This document shows, in pieces, positions 21,902 through 32,300 of a DNA stretch of 64,000 nucleotides. Position 1 is the stretch's first letter, and the number at the start of each line of letters is the position of its first letter. A model generated the notes under the pieces. That model saw only the letters and a program-made list of their open reading frames with translations. It had not been told where the DNA came from and made no database searches. Where the stretch lies: NCBI GenBank assembly GCA_013368325.1, contig JAACJK010000220.1, positions 248,001 to 312,000 on the forward strand, read 5' to 3'. A program made the translations under genes and the position numbers. The DNA is from Ephemerocybe angulata. Lineage: Eukaryota > Basidiomycota > Agaricomycetes > Agaricales > Psathyrellaceae.

Positions 21902-23793
21902 ATGATGACCCACTGGCGCTACGTGACGTTGGTGCTGGGCATCATCGTTAGCCTGCATTTCATGCTCTCCTTCACGCACGATGGCTACAGTCGTGCAACC
22001 TCAGTATCTCAGCTCTGGACACCTAGCGTTCCTCCGTACAAGATCCCATTGTCGGACGACTACTACATCAAGCCCGAGCCAAAGTTACCTCTGGGTCGTC
22101 GCGCGAATGCGGCCATTGTGATGCTCGGTGCGTGCGTGCAGTCCGTCGCGAGGGGCTGCAGCGCTAACCACCCCGGTAGCTCGGAATCGTGATATGAATG
22201 GCGCGGTGAACAGCATCAAGCAGCTCGAGGACCGGTGGAACGGCAAGTTCCAGTACCCGTACGTTATCCTGAATGAGGAGGAGTTCACGAAGGAGTTCAA
22301 AGAGTAAGTTATTCTGAGAACACTCTGTTGCTCGTACTGAGCATTGGGGCTATAGGCGTGTCCTGACCGTGGCTTCTGCGGAAGTCAAGTTTGGCGTTAT
22401 TCCTCCAGAGCAGTGGAGGCAGCCTGAATGGATTGACGAGAAGAAAGCAGCTCTTGCTAGGGAGAAGATGGTTCAGGAGGGTGTCATATATGCTGGTTCG
22501 TGCTCTTGCACTGTATCTTGCCTTGTGCTCACCGCCTTGACTGTAGGGAGCGTGGCGTGAGTCTCTACTGGATCGCGGAAGTCTTGATATCCGTTCTCAT
22601 ATTTCTCCAGCTATCGCAATATGTGTCGGTTCAACGCTGGCGTGAGTGATGCCATTTCTTGCCCAGCCCGCTTGGCGTTGAACGTCTTCCCAGCTCTTTT
22701 TCAACCACGAGCTTCTTCGAGAATACAAGTACTACTGGAGGTCGGTGCCACGTCTATATACTGTCGCTTCTTCATGCTAACCTTGTTATAGACTTGAGTA
22801 AGCAATCTCAGTATTCTTGGGATGGAGTTATTAATGCGCGAGCCAGACCTGACATCAAGTACTTCTGTGACATTGATTATGACCCCTTCCTGGTTATGCA
22901 CGACCAGAAGAAAGTTTATGGTCTGTCCTACTATTTTTCTTCGTACGTGCCAATTCTGACATTCGCTCAGGATTCACTGTCTCCCTTTATGAGTACCAGG
23001 CAACTATCCCGACCCTTTGGGAAACAGTAAAAGGTTTGCTGCCAAGCTTCAGCCTGTATGTGTAATGTCTGACGGCCCTCGTCAGAGTTCATTGAGCAAT
23101 ACCCACAATACCTAGACAAAGACAATTCTATGTCGTTCCTATCTGACGACGGCGGAGCAACGTACAACCGCTGCCATTGTAAGCCGTCCTGTCTTTCATC
23201 GACGTTACGCGGTATCTCAATGTTATCCCACTAGTCTGGAGCAACTTTGAGATCGGTGACCTTGACTTCATGAGGGGCGAGGCTTACACGCAGTTCTTTA
23301 ACTATCTCGATCGGAAGGGGGGTTTCTATTACGAGGTACGCTGGATTCGCTCTTGTATATAGCAAGAAGTTCGCAGCTGATGCCAAGTGCCCAAAAGCGT
23401 TGGGGAGATGCTCCTATACACAGCATTGCCGTGGCACTCTTCGCGAAGAAGGAGCAGATTGTAGGCCCTCCTCAACTTATCTATTATCTAGGTTCTGACA
23501 TAGATCACGGTCTCCTAGCACTTCTTTCACGACATCGGTACCGCCTGCAATGATCTCGCCGGGTACTATTGCCGCACTGCTGACTTTGGTCGCCTAGGGT
23601 ATCGGCACGAACCGTTCCAGCATTGCCCTCAAGGGGACGCTCACAAAAAGGGTAAATGCTACTGTGATCCCAAACAAAATTTCGGTGCGTTGAAAAGATG
23701 CCATGTGTTGGTGTTATGCTCAAGGATTTGACTGCAGACTACGAGTGGTACTCCTGCTTGAACCGATATGACAGGATGTTCATGAAATCGTAG
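21902..23793 (+). CDS. Alpha-1,2-mannosyltransferase, GT15 (KTR/KRE2 family), copy B
   Basis: Second Golgi mannosyltransferase of the same family, in tandem with copy A. The start MMTHWRYVTLVLGIIVSLHF contains the signal anchor, and a short stem follows. Catalytic blocks are NAAIVMLARNRDMNGAVNSI, FQYPYVILNEEEFTKEFKE, KFGVIPPEQWRQPEWIDEKK, AGSVAYRNMCRFNAG, FFFNHELLREYKYYWRLEPD, IKYFCDIDYDPFLVMHDQKK, VYGFTVSLYEYQATIPTLWE, FWSNFEIGDLDFMRGEAYTQ, RWGDAPIHSIAVALFAKKEQ and FFHDIGYRHEPFQHCP. The tail WYSCLNRYDRMFMKS ends at TAG 23791-23793. It shares the 10-nt and 6-nt microexons with copy A and has an extra pair of introns around a 19-nt exon. The stem is much shorter than in copy A, so the two may differ in substrate or Golgi position. 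Confidence 0.93.
22547..22556 (+). other. 10-nt microexon in GT15 copy B
   Basis: GGAGCGTGGC lies between acceptor CTGTAG and donor GTGAGT. It encodes the GSV of AGSVAYRNMCR, at the same position as in copy A. Confidence 0.85.
22792..22797 (+). other. 6-nt microexon in GT15 copy B
   Basis: ACTTGA lies between acceptor TTATAG and donor GTAAGC and completes YYWRLEPD. It matches the 6-nt exon of copy A in position and phase. Confidence 0.85.
23519..23537 (+). other. 19-nt exon specific to GT15 copy B
   Basis: CACTTCTTTCACGACATCG is bounded by acceptor CCTAG and donor GTACCG. It supplies HFFHDIG before YRHEPFQHCP. Copy A reads through this position without introns. Confidence 0.8.
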
Positions 23794-24229
23794 TAAACCA
23801 CATACTATCAGCACTGTGCTCGATTCTCGGTCATACATGGACACATACGAAGTCGGTCGCCTAATAGACTTACCTGTCAATGGTACACATATCATTTTAA
23901 TAATACCAACATAGTCTACGAACGTTTTTTGAAAGGTGAACGCCGCTGGCGAGAGCACTAGACTTCAAGTTATTCTCCCATTAGATGGAAGCTCTTGCGA
24001 CAACCAACAGTTCGTGGGAATTCCTCCGGCGCTTAACTTGGGCCACCAGATTTCCCGCGTCTCGTCCTTTCCCTCTCTTGAGACTTGACAGCACGACTCA
24101 TGGATTGGTTCACAGTCGCAAATGTATAGTCTATTATGACTGGAATAGGATAATGCACATAGCATGTATGCCGGCCGATGTAATTTATTGCAAGAAGAAT
24201 GTGGGTATAGCGCAAAACTGATTGATATG
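23794..24229. other. Convergent 3' region, no gene seen
   Basis: 436 bases between the stops of GT15 copy B and PIK1. Minus-strand open frames here overlap the last PIK1 intron and 3' UTR and are not coding. Confidence 0.45.
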
Positions 24230-27200
24230 TCACAGAATAGACTGTGAATAATATTGGAACTGGGGACATACGATACCAGGTAAGTACATTGGAAAGTGAG
24301 GAGGTAAATGCAAAAGAGAGACGTACCGAGTCGTATAGTCTAGTCCAATTCGAGCCAATTGACGTAGCAATTAACCGCTCTACGTGGTCACCAACCAAAG
24401 AGTGTGTGAGGGTAGGCTGGAACCGGTCTCGTAGTTGATTCGCTGTCTGTTCTCCAGATATTGCGAAGCATGGCAGCGAAGAGTCTCTCTGCATCAGCTC
24501 AACCAGCGCTTCAACAGCAATCAGCCTAAACTTCCAATCGACTATAGGAGAAGACCTCACTGATAATCCGGTCGCAGTGCTTCCTCGCAATTTCGAATCC
24601 CTCTCTAAATAATCTCTTGAACTCCAAAAACGCAGGCCCAGTCGTCCCACCAAGTACTTCAAGATATTCTGGAGGAAACTTGAAAGGAGCTGCCTCGAAT
24701 CCAATATTCCCAGGGGTATTGCTGAGGATGAAACCAAAGTCAATGTGGATGAGATGACCATCCCTGTCCAGGAGGATGTTGCCGTTGTGTCGGTCCTTGA
24801 CTTGCAGAAGGTACGTGACAAGTGAATACCCTGCTAGGGACTTTGCGAAGTTTCTCTGGGCTCGGGCAAATTTGGCAGAAGAGGGGTCCCCGTAAGTCTA
24901 CACGGGATTGAGCCGGGACACTGGTAGATGTGGGGGTGTCTACTCACCGACTTGAAGTGATCGAGTAGTGTTACGTGCCCGAGTCGTCCTTCCGCAAGGC
25001 GTTTTGCATACTCAGCCTTCTTGATGGAATGGATAGAGACGGCGTCCTTGATAGTTTCAATGAGACCAGAGGTGCTGCCAGTGATCATGATGCGGAAGCT
25101 GACACATTATAAGCAGATGTCGACACCACTGTATACCGAACACTTACTGTTTAACCCAGCATCCGCATTTCTCCTCTGCCCACAAGTTCTGGAACTCCTG
25201 GATAAGTTGGACCGCTAGTTGTTCTTGGCGAAGATCACCACCCGTCTTCACAATGACGGACATACAGTCCCATCGTGCGAGATGGCCATACGGTGAACTC
25301 TGTCGTATCCGACTCTGCCAAGAACACATCAGCACAAGCCTTCAGGTGTGTAATCTGGCATCCCACCTTCTTTGCTGCCCAAGACTCGCTGAACACAACT
25401 GCAGAAGGGTCCACCTTGTTCAACTCCTTCCTAATGATGCTCTCATCCTCCATCGACTTCGAGCTCCCACTCATCTCGCCCATCTGGCTAACCACCAATC
25501 CGTCGCTTTCTTGCATTCGTGCCATTCTCTCCTCCTCTAACGACAGCATTTCCTTCATGATGCGATCCCGGATTGCCGACGTCTCAATGTGGTTCATCTT
25601 CAGCCGGGTAGGCGTGGCGTACTGCTGTTGCGACAGCTCCCCTCCGTTTGAAAGTGACCGCTTCATGTTTCTTGAGGTGTCTACGTCATTAGTCGATACA
25701 CGCAGGCACTCAACCGAAGACGGGAATGCTTACTAGATAGGTCCGTTTGCCCATCTGGACGAGGAGATGCATTCATAAGTCCGTCTCTTGCAAGACCGGC
25801 ATTGAGCTGCGCCAACATGATCGCAGCTGTTCGCATTCTCTCTGAGTATTCATCCAGGGATAGCACTTTACTAGGTGAGCCCTCCTGCTCGTTGGGATCA
25901 GGGGTGCTCGGCATTGAGGTAGAGTTTGCTCGTTCGAGGGCAACACGAGAATGTGAAGGGGTTCTCGAATGTGGCGAGCCAAATCCTGAAGCAGATTGTG
26001 GCATCGGCGAGCCACGAGACCATGCGGCTTGATCAAGCTCCTTGTTCTTCGGGGTAGGGGGAAGTACTATAGACTCAGATATGTCGATCATCTTGCTCAG
26101 CAGAGGCTGATCATGGCCATAGAGCTGTTCAACAAGATCGATCTCCTCATCGGATTCGGGCTCTGGTGGGATAGCCGTGGGGGTGGGAGGAATGACGGAA
26201 ACACCAGCTGATTGCCCAGTGGGAGGTTCCGAACGTAATGCAAAGTCAAGTTCCTGGGCAAGGCCAGTGGGTTTTGAGCTATACTGGTTTGAGGTAAGAG
26301 GCGCGGAATCGGGAAAACCCTTCTTGTCATGCTCCTTGAGGACAATGTTGCGCAAGACGTCCTTGTTGGATTTCTTTTCCGGGTCAAAGTCTAGGTCTTC
26401 GTGCAAGACTTCAACTAGAAGCAGGAATGGCGCCCGTTCTGCGGAGTTCAGTACGACACTTTCTCCAGGAGGTATTCGAACAATGCGGTGATGGGGATGT
26501 GGAGACTCCTCCCCTCTTGAAGCGTCTGATCCTGGGCACCAAAGAGGTAAACAGACCTATGCTCTACAGGTCAGAGGAGAAAAACGGATTGCTGAGGACC
26601 GGACTTGCCTCGGCAGGCAGTTTGTGGTTCAGTGCCGTCAGTTCGGCTCTTAGTGCGCTGACGCGAGCAGGCCGAGGAACAATTAATAGTCGGTTGCATA
26701 TATTCTCTAGATTAAGAAGGAATTGGACCTAGGTGTGTATATTTAGCGTTGTGAGGTGAGGACAACTGACGTCGTACTAACCTCTGAAAGACAGAAATGA
26801 TTTCGGAGCAGTTGTGACTGCGACTCTTCGTCGTATTTCTCAAGAAGGGCATCAGCAGGGTTAGGCATAGCTGTGCGCAGAGGGGTGCGAGCGGAAAATA
26901 GTGCTGAGGGTATAGAAGGTGATGATCGGTATGAATTATGCTCTGTTTCAGCGTCTAATTGGCCTAACGGGTCAAGTGATGCTCTTGACCTGCGCTTAGT
27001 TCGTAAGTGGAGGGGAAGGGCCGGAACAGTCTGAGCTCCTGCCACCGTTTGCCTCCTTGCCAACAATTCAGACCTCGGGGGCACGGCGGTCGGTGTTTTT
27101 TGCCTGAACAAGGTGGGTGTTGACCCACCCTCCGAAGATGGCGTCTCGGGGTCGTCTTGGTCGTCAAAATCGATCGTTGATTGGGAGGGAGAGGCCTGAG

Positions 27201-27940
27201 CAGACTGAAGGGGGGCGAAGTCGTCGTCTGACTTGGACTGTGAGATACCTCGGGGGTTGGCTTCATCGACTGCTCTTCCTTGGTCAATGGCGATCTGCCC
27301 CATGTACTTCGTCAACTGGGGTAGACCAGGTGCCCCTGCTAGAATGGCACCGATGCCAATGAACACGGGTTCCGCATGGTGCTTGATCTTTCTACGGCGG
27401 AGTCCCGAGAGGATGCTCATACCGGAGTATGGCCCCGCGGAGGATGAGGTGAGGTCGCTGAAGATGATTTCATGACACTTCAACAACACCCGCTGACATA
27501 CGGCAAAAGAGCTTGAGTCGCGTCGGGACGTCGACAGATCGTTGAGGGCGGCCTGCATAAACCATAGCGTCTGGAATGTATTGTTACTGGGCAGCGCCGA
27601 CTACATTGGGATTGATCACGCACAATCAGGGCAATGTGTGTTGACCGCTGTGACGTCTCGACGACAAAACATTCCAAAGCTTGCGATTTTGTAGGGCGCG
27701 TTATGAGGAGATGGCTATGTCGACTGTAAGCAAACCCCTGATTATGTCCGAGAACGTTACTCACCATATAAATCCCCATACGTCAGTCAACTCTTGAACC
27801 TGAAGCTCCTTGAGACGGTGGGTGAGGTAGTAGGTGATTCCGATGTTGTCTGCATAAATTAGAAGGTATTTGAGGGCGACATGTACGGAGAAGAAGGAGG
27901 GCGAAAGGAAGAGGCGGAGCAGCAGAGCATGGGAGGACAT
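24230..27940 (-). CDS. PIK1: Phosphatidylinositol 4-kinase, Pik1/PI4K-beta type
   Basis: Makes phosphatidylinositol 4-phosphate at the Golgi, needed for secretion. About 1,050 residues in roughly ten exons. The N-terminal lipid-kinase-unique helical domain is seen in ALLLRLFLSPSFFSVHVALK, YADNIGITYYLTHRLKELQV and TRPTKSQALECFVVETSQRS. A disordered Ser/Pro-rich insert (about residues 170-300) precedes LNHKLPAEVCLPLWCPGSD and HRIVRIPPGESVVLNSAERA. After a second disordered stretch comes the kinase domain: LARWDCMSVIVKTGGDLRQE, IMITGSTSGLIETIKDAVSI, catalytic loop KDRHNGNILLDRDG, HIDFGFILSNTPG, FKFPPEYLEVLGG, ITLVELMQRDSSLPCF and the end YDSFQYYSQSIL. The stop is TGA at 24230-24232. I chose the ATG at 27938-27940 because the family starts close to LLLRLF; an in-frame ATG at 27983-27985 would add 15 residues. 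Confidence 0.95.
26557..26608 (-). other. GC-AG intron in PIK1
   Basis: A 52-nt intron with donor GAG|GCAAGT and acceptor ATAG. Removing it joins LNHKLPAE to VCLPLWCPGSD, which is the conserved family reading; no GT donor in the neighbourhood gives this frame. Confidence 0.8.
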
Positions 27941-28058
27941 CAAGGCTGCTGCAGAGTGACAGTCGCGTTTAGAGTCCGTTCCCATGAATTCAGAGTCACG
28001 CGCCTGCCTTATTCGACACGCGATCCGACACGTCGCCTCATCTCTCGCTCAACCCACC
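27941..28058. promoter_or_regulatory. Tight divergent promoter PIK1 / OST3
   Basis: At most 118 bases (73 if PIK1 starts at its upstream ATG) separate the two divergent start codons. Both genes serve the secretory pathway, so shared control is plausible but unproven. Confidence 0.6.
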
Positions 28059-29197
28059 ATGAAGTCGCTGCTCTACCTGCCCTTGCTGTGTCTAGGGCTG
28101 GTCTACGCTCAAAAGGACCCTCTCAAGCAGCTCTCTGAGCTCGCCGCCGCAGGAAATGGCGTTATTACTCTCGACGGGACGACATTCGATATTCTGACAT
28201 CACCGAAACGGACCTGGTCTGCCTCTATCCAGTTCACCGCGTTGGCAAAGAACAGGCAATGTATGCCTTGCAGGTACTATACAAGCTCCTAAATGGAATG
28301 CAGAAACCAACCCATTTGTAGGGAGTTCGACCCGGCGTTCCAGAGGGTCGCCAAAGCTTGGTCTACAACACGGAAAGATCAGCGGGAGCAGCATTTCTTC
28401 GCGACACTCGACTTTGACAACGGCCCTGCTGTGTTCCAAAAGGTGCGCACAGCTCAGCTATACCTTACGCGTGGCTAACAATCCACAGCTCGGTCTCGCC
28501 TCAGCTCCCGTTGTCTTCGCATACCCCGCCGCGGAAGGCGATCGCAAGCCGGCCAACGGTCGAACCGCACCTACGAAATACGACTTCCAGGAGTACGTGG
28601 TCTATGTACATCTGCATTTAACCTCCTGACTTTGTGACAGTGGTTTCGATGCAGCCCCACTTGCTGAACACCTCTCGCGATTCACGCCCATTGCTATTCC
28701 CTACAAGGAACCCATCGACTGGGCTAAGTGGGTCATGACCGCAGGCTCGATTGTCGGCGGTGCCCTCTTACTCCGCCTCATTGCACCTATTGTCTTCACT
28801 CGCTGGACTTGGGCTTTCGCATCGGTCATGGTTTGCCTCATAATGACCGGCGGTTACATGTTTACGCGTATCCGGAATGTGCCATACGCTGGCCGGGACG
28901 GTAGCTGGATCGCTGGCGGCTTCACGAACCAATACGGCCAAGAAGTCCACGTCGTCGCATTCGTTTACGGATTGTTGGCGTTGTCATTCGTCATGCTCAC
29001 TTTGATAGTCCCATTCCAGAGATCCCCCGCCAAACAGAGGATGCAAATCTACCTGTGGACCGCTGTCATTATGATCATCTACTCTGTGCTGGTCTCGCTC
29101 TTCCGTGTCAAGAATCGCGGTTCGTGGCCTTCCTTACATTGCCTTGTCTCTCAAACTCATTTTCCCTCCAGGATATCCATACCGATTGTTCTTGTAG
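28059..29197 (+). CDS. OST3: Oligosaccharyltransferase subunit Ost3/Ost6
   Basis: Subunit of the ER oligosaccharyltransferase; its luminal thioredoxin-like domain holds partly folded substrates by mixed disulfides so that nearby Asn residues can be glycosylated. About 305 residues from five exons. A signal peptide, MKSLLYLPLLCLGLVYA, is followed by the thioredoxin-like domain with the redox motif CMPC in NRQCMPCREFDPAF, then HFFATLDFDNGPAVFQK and LASAPVVFAYP. Four membrane helices follow from WAKWVMTAGSIVGGALLLRL, WAFASVMVCLIMTGGYMFTR, VVAFVYGLLALSFVMLTLIV and IYLWTAVIMIIYSVLVSLFR. The last exon adds GYPYRLFL. The redox cysteines are present, so the protein should be active as an oxidoreductase. 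The gene converges on SEC16. Confidence 0.94.
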
Positions 29198-29324
29198 TCA
29201 TAAATATATTGTTCATCAACGTCGGGGATATAAAAAGCCATAAAATCAACCATTATATGAGTCGTAAAAGTTCTAGAGAAAGCGGCAGGCCAGGGAGGAG
29301 TGCTATGAATATAGTATTTGGAGG

Positions 29325-32300
29325 TTATGAGGCTTCAGGCTGTTGGAAAACATCAACGTAACGGCTGCGGATATTCTTCTTTCTCACTGCCGCGGACCCC
29401 GGCCGACTCACAGGAGGCGGTCCAGCGTTGAGGCTAGGGGCGGCAGAGGGAGGTCTACTTCCTCCCATCGGAGGGGGAGGAGCAGTCGAAGGAGGCCTAC
29501 TCCCACCCATCGGAGGGGGAGGGGCCGCAGAAGGGGGTCTGCTCCCAGCCATTGCAGGAGGAGGTGTGCCTCCTCCTGCTTCCATCGGTACCAGGTTCGA
29601 GCGAACTCTGGGTCCGCTATTTTCAGCAGGGCTAGAGAAGTCCATGGCAGAGGTCGCGCGGGGCGGCGCACTGTTATTATGGGGAGGAATGGGTCTGAAG
29701 GCGCTCGTCTTGGATGGCGACGCTGTTGCCGCCCTTGGTGGAGGGGGCGGGGGAGCGGGCTTCGCCTCCTCAGCTCCAGCCTACGACATATCGGGTTAGA
29801 ATGAGAACACGACTTTTGCGGATAGAGGCTACTGACCTTCTTGTTAACCCAGCGTTTCTGCTCTTTGTCGTAGTAGAAGCTGTTCTCTTCGCCCAGTTTA
29901 GCCTTGATAGGCCCACCAGATCCATTCTCAGTGCTGTCGCTTCGCTTCCACCATTTGCTCAACCAGCCTCCTGAAGCTTGGGTTTGGTTTCCTTGAAAAA
30001 GTAATCAACAGTTGGTTAATGGTAATAGGAAGAGGATTTGCCGACATACCAAGAGTCTGCCCTGAAGATGAAGAAGCTTCAGGTTTGGAAGGCGCAGGTG
30101 GTGGTGCAGCCTGTTTCGCTGGCTCGACCCTTGTCTCCTCGGTCGGAGAGGAGATCCTACTATTCTTCTTGCTATTCCCAAAGCCCAGGTCTTCTTCTTC
30201 CTCGTCCCCATAGTCGTGACGCTGCCTGTATTGTTCAGAAGGCGCGGGGGCCACCTTTGGCTGGAAGCCAAACTGCTGCGTGTCCATCAATGAGATGAAG
30301 CCACCGTTGGTTGCAGAGTCGGGTACAGCGATAGGTTCGTCGACCTTCATGAACGTCGCGGCGGTGGGAGTTTGCGAATTACCGCTGCTGTAATCCCACC
30401 AGGAAGAACCTTGCTGCTGGATAGGAGTTTCGAGCTCTTGGCCATCAGGCGAAGGCTTGTTGTTGCTGTCTGTCGAGAACGTGCGGTAATGGTTATCCCC
30501 GCCCGCATGAGGTTGAGAAGCTGTGTTTAATCCCAGCGCAGGACCGTTCTGGTTTACGCTGTAGTTTCCGTATGAGCCAAAAGGAGGCGCCCCTAGCGAG
30601 GGTGCTCCAGGCTGCTGGTGCTGTTGTTGGTGCTGCCTCGGGTCCCGCATGTAATCCATCGCGGAGCTCGCCCTGTCAATCGGTTGCGCGGAATGGTAAG
30701 TCGATGAAATGGCCATGGCGGAGGACGTTCGTTGCGGTGGCGCGTACAGATGGTTCTGAATCTGGTTCTGAGGAGCTGTTGGTTGAGGGGAAGATCGAGC
30801 AGAGGGCGCGTTCGAAATGTTGCTATATTGTGCGAACGGCCCGTCGAAGGTCCGGTTGCTCTCCTTCTTCTTCTCTTCCTCTTGAGCTTCTCCGTCGCCT
30901 TCGCCTGTAACCAGTTTGGTGAAGCGACCTTCGAGCCAACCACCGATGGTATCGAGACTTGGTTTGCTGATCTTGCCACCAATCCAAGAGCCGGACTTTT
31001 CTGAGTGGACGACACCATTTATCCTTTCAGTCAAAATCCTCAGCTGATGGACAAATGTCGGGTTGAAGTAAGGCGACGGTTTGCTGATGCAAGAGGAGAT
31101 GGCTTCGCAATATCTATGCAGGTATTCGTCAATCGAGTTTCCTCTTCGATGATAAACTATCCTTACCGGTTCGCAAGTTGAATATCTCCCATCTCGGCAA
31201 GGTGGGTAGCCCGAACAAGGCGATAGATTTGCAGATGAGAAATACCGTTGAACGGCTCCTGACCCTTCGCGACGGGCGCCAAAGAAAGCGCAAACTCGAG
31301 GATCTCCGAGAAAATAAAGGCATCCGAGTCTTTCGACAATTGCGGGTACAGCTGAGGAGCTTTACAACCAAGCAGTGTGATGCGTGACGCTGGAGACCCC
31401 ACACCACCCAAGGGAGACGTCTGGGGAGAGAGGAGGTAGCAAGCATGTGCTGCCTCTACCCATCCGTAGCTGAGCAACTGGTCACCCAGCGCCGTCAGTG
31501 CAGACGATGCATCCGCGGATAGGGGCGACGATATTATCATCGCCACGGTTTCTTTCCACTGGGACAGCGATGCTGGTGGCGACGGTACACTGAAGGCAGC
31601 GGGCGGGAATGCAGGAGTCCTGGGAGTCGTCGATGGGCCCAGGAGGTTTGGCGGTTGTAGCCCGGATGCCAGAGACAAAAGCTTGGTCGGAACCAACTCT
31701 TGGACTGCATGCGGTTAGCACGAATGCTGTCATTCCGATGGCGGGTTAGACTCACCAGCAGCAGATCCTTGACCAGAAAATAGACTGTATGCGGCCCGCA
31801 AGCTGTCATGCCCAGAAGAAGGATTAGCAGAACGAGTACCCGGGAGCATCGCGGCAGAATGCGGAGGCTCGTTGGAAGCAAGCTCAGTGTGAATAAAATC
31901 GTTCACGGCTTCTTTCCAAGCTTCCTTGTCGATGCTGCTTGCAATAACCATGGCATGGGCCCATAGTTTCTGGTCCAGGGCATACGTATATGCCTGCTTT
32001 CGCTCGCCACGCTTGAGCAAATCTTCAATCTTTTTGAGATGAGTGGAGGTCAATGTTGTAACGGAAATAGGGGAGTCGGAAGATTCGGTGACAAATCCGA
32101 TGGGATACAGCACCGGTGACGTAGTTTCGATGGAGGCCTGCGTGTCTGTAGTCCCGGAGACGTCAGGCACCAAGGCCGCTCGCACAGAACTCTCTGCCTG
32201 GGGCCTGGATGGCTGATCAGACTAAAAGCATGGGAGAGAAGTAGATAGAGCTCACAGTCCTAGTAGTTGGCCATCGTTGTCCACCATCACTTTCAGAAGT

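Noticed and set aside
24033..24821. Minus-strand open frame of 262 codons at the PIK1 3' end
   Set aside because: It runs in the wrong frame over the catalytic-loop exon and through the last introns; the spliced PIK1 frame carries the kinase motifs.
29343..29804. Arg/Gly-rich plus-strand open frame
   Set aside because: Antisense of the Pro-rich SEC16 repeats; low complexity of the real gene explains the open frame.
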